From: Hirudo medicinalis | Taxonomy: Eukaryota; Annelida; Clitellata; Hirudinida; Hirudinidae | DNA length: 64,000 nt | Direction of reading: 5' to 3' | NCBI GenBank assembly: GCA_011800805.1 | Contig: MPNW01000172.1 | Location: 1 to 64,000, forward strand | Shown here: one piece after another, positions 63,020 to 64,000 of the stretch | Numbering within the stretch: the first letter of the stretch is position 1 | Layout of the letters: the number at the start of each line of letters is the position of its first letter | Made by a program: the position numbers and the translations under genes | The notes under the pieces: generated by a model | What the model was told of the DNA's origin: nothing | Seen by the model: only the letters and a program-made list of their open reading frames with translations | Databases searched by the model: none

Positions 63020-64000
63020 CGCTCAAAACATCACAACCTCAAAAGCAATGGAACAGATATGGATGAAGCCATTAACGCTCACTGCTCATCCAGCTCTGTT
63101 GATGGAAAAATAATTATCAGGGGTGGACCGGAATTAGACAAATTTAATCTTTCGATTGCAATGAATCTCTTCACCTTCATTTTCATGCAAGGAAGAATCA
63201 CATTTATATACCGGTATACATTTATGTATTGGTATAAGTTTAAGAACGTATGGGAGTACTTTAATAGACAGAACCCTTTCTCAAGAAAGGTTATTAGCAT
63301 TCTTCTCTTCATAATAGTTTAACCACATTCTGAAATAATTTTACAATTGCCTGGAGGACATTAAAACCAGACTCTGTGATCACATTAATGATTTTAATCA
63401 CATGATCACATGATTTTTTAAGTTTGTCTCATTAAGTGGGAATCTGTTTACATGCTGTGCTGCTAGACATTACACTGCATTATTTTTGTACCAATTAAGC
63501 TAAGAACGTCGTGCCACTTCGTTGACAAGGTTCAAGAGTACTAGATTCAAGACTGATAGTTAATATATTGATGCCCTCGTTGAGAAACACACGATTCAGG
63601 TCTCGATGTTGAGAGAGTTCTGCAAGTGCATCGGAGTTCAACTTCTGCTCAAGGAATATTAGCTCGATAGCAATCCAACAAGCAGTCCTTCGGAACGTCT
63701 TCCCCTTCGTGAAACTATTATTTGCAAATATTAAGTTATAACAGTTTGTCTTATTTGATTTATTGTCCATTGTGAGCCTCTACTTCAAGTCATTGTATTT
63801 CAAGGCTATCACATGATTACACGTCTTCACCTTTGGAGAAGAGACTCTTAATTTCTTAAACAAACAATTTTTAAAGTCTCCCTGTGTTCGTCGATTCTTC
63901 CTATATCTTTAAGTGCATTAAGCACTAATAGGGAGAAAAGTCATAAGATTACTTTTTATTATATTGCTTTTTTTAGTAATTTTTTAGTGAATCAAAACTT
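63020..64000. other. NXN upstream flank; nothing recognised
   Basis: Open frames at 63059-63322 (+) and 63495-63770 (-) show no known family. The latter (91 codons, SQHRDLNRVFLNEGINILTI) is the more protein-like and could be an exon of a gene continuing past the window, but this is unsupported. Confidence 0.3.

Noticed and set aside
1..64000. CRISPR arrays, operons, bacterial promoters or riboswitches
   Set aside because: All recognised genes are split by GT-AG introns and are animal families; no regularly spaced direct repeats were found.

Overview
The window is an AT-rich piece of an animal (metazoan) nuclear genome. It holds intron-rich orthologues of animal-wide genes: a USP44/49-type deubiquitinase, a SLO2/KCNT potassium channel, a CPVL-type serine carboxypeptidase, ARID1/BAF250, prominin, the Pol III subunit RPC7, a p24/TMED cargo receptor and nucleoredoxin. 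They sit among hAT, non-LTR and LTR transposon remnants. Splicing is GT-AG and many introns are only 59-66 nt. I cannot fix the phylum from sequence alone; an invertebrate is likely. Exon limits below were placed by eye from splice signals and family similarity. Predicted lengths of the best-resolved models (USP 744 aa, SLO2 1155, CPVL 466, RPC7 210, TMED 217, NXN 438) come out in frame and near the usual family sizes.

Layout. 1-6.5 kb: gene-poor, with a short LTR-like element, a hAT transposase tail and a dispersed repeat. 6.55-11.9 kb (+): USP44/49. 13.2-25.9 kb (-): SLO2 with 26 coding exons; one intron contains an 850-bp hAT element carrying a heat-shock-element array. 26.4-30.2 kb (+): CPVL, head to head with SLO2. 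30.7-39.7 kb (-): ARID1, tail to tail with CPVL. 39.7-44.4 kb: repeats, an RLE-type retroelement remnant and a tRNA-Glu-like pseudogene. 44.5-46.5 kb (+): an intronless gene for a secreted Ig-domain protein I cannot name. 47.5-56.2 kb (-): prominin, crowded with intronic transposons, with one exon cut at a single N. 56.9-57.9 kb (+): RPC7. 58.5-59.6 kb (+): TMED. 60.4-63.0 kb (-): nucleoredoxin. 63.0-64 kb: nothing recognised.

The genes do not form a pathway; this is an ordinary gene neighbourhood of unrelated housekeeping, signalling and membrane genes. The most unusual material is in the transposons: the hAT element with perfect 8-bp target duplications, a multi-unit HSE array and a TATA box; a second hAT MITE that swelled a minimal prominin intron; a dispersed SINE-like repeat that forms a large hairpin next to an apparent assembly break; and the orphan Ig/Cys-rich secreted gene.
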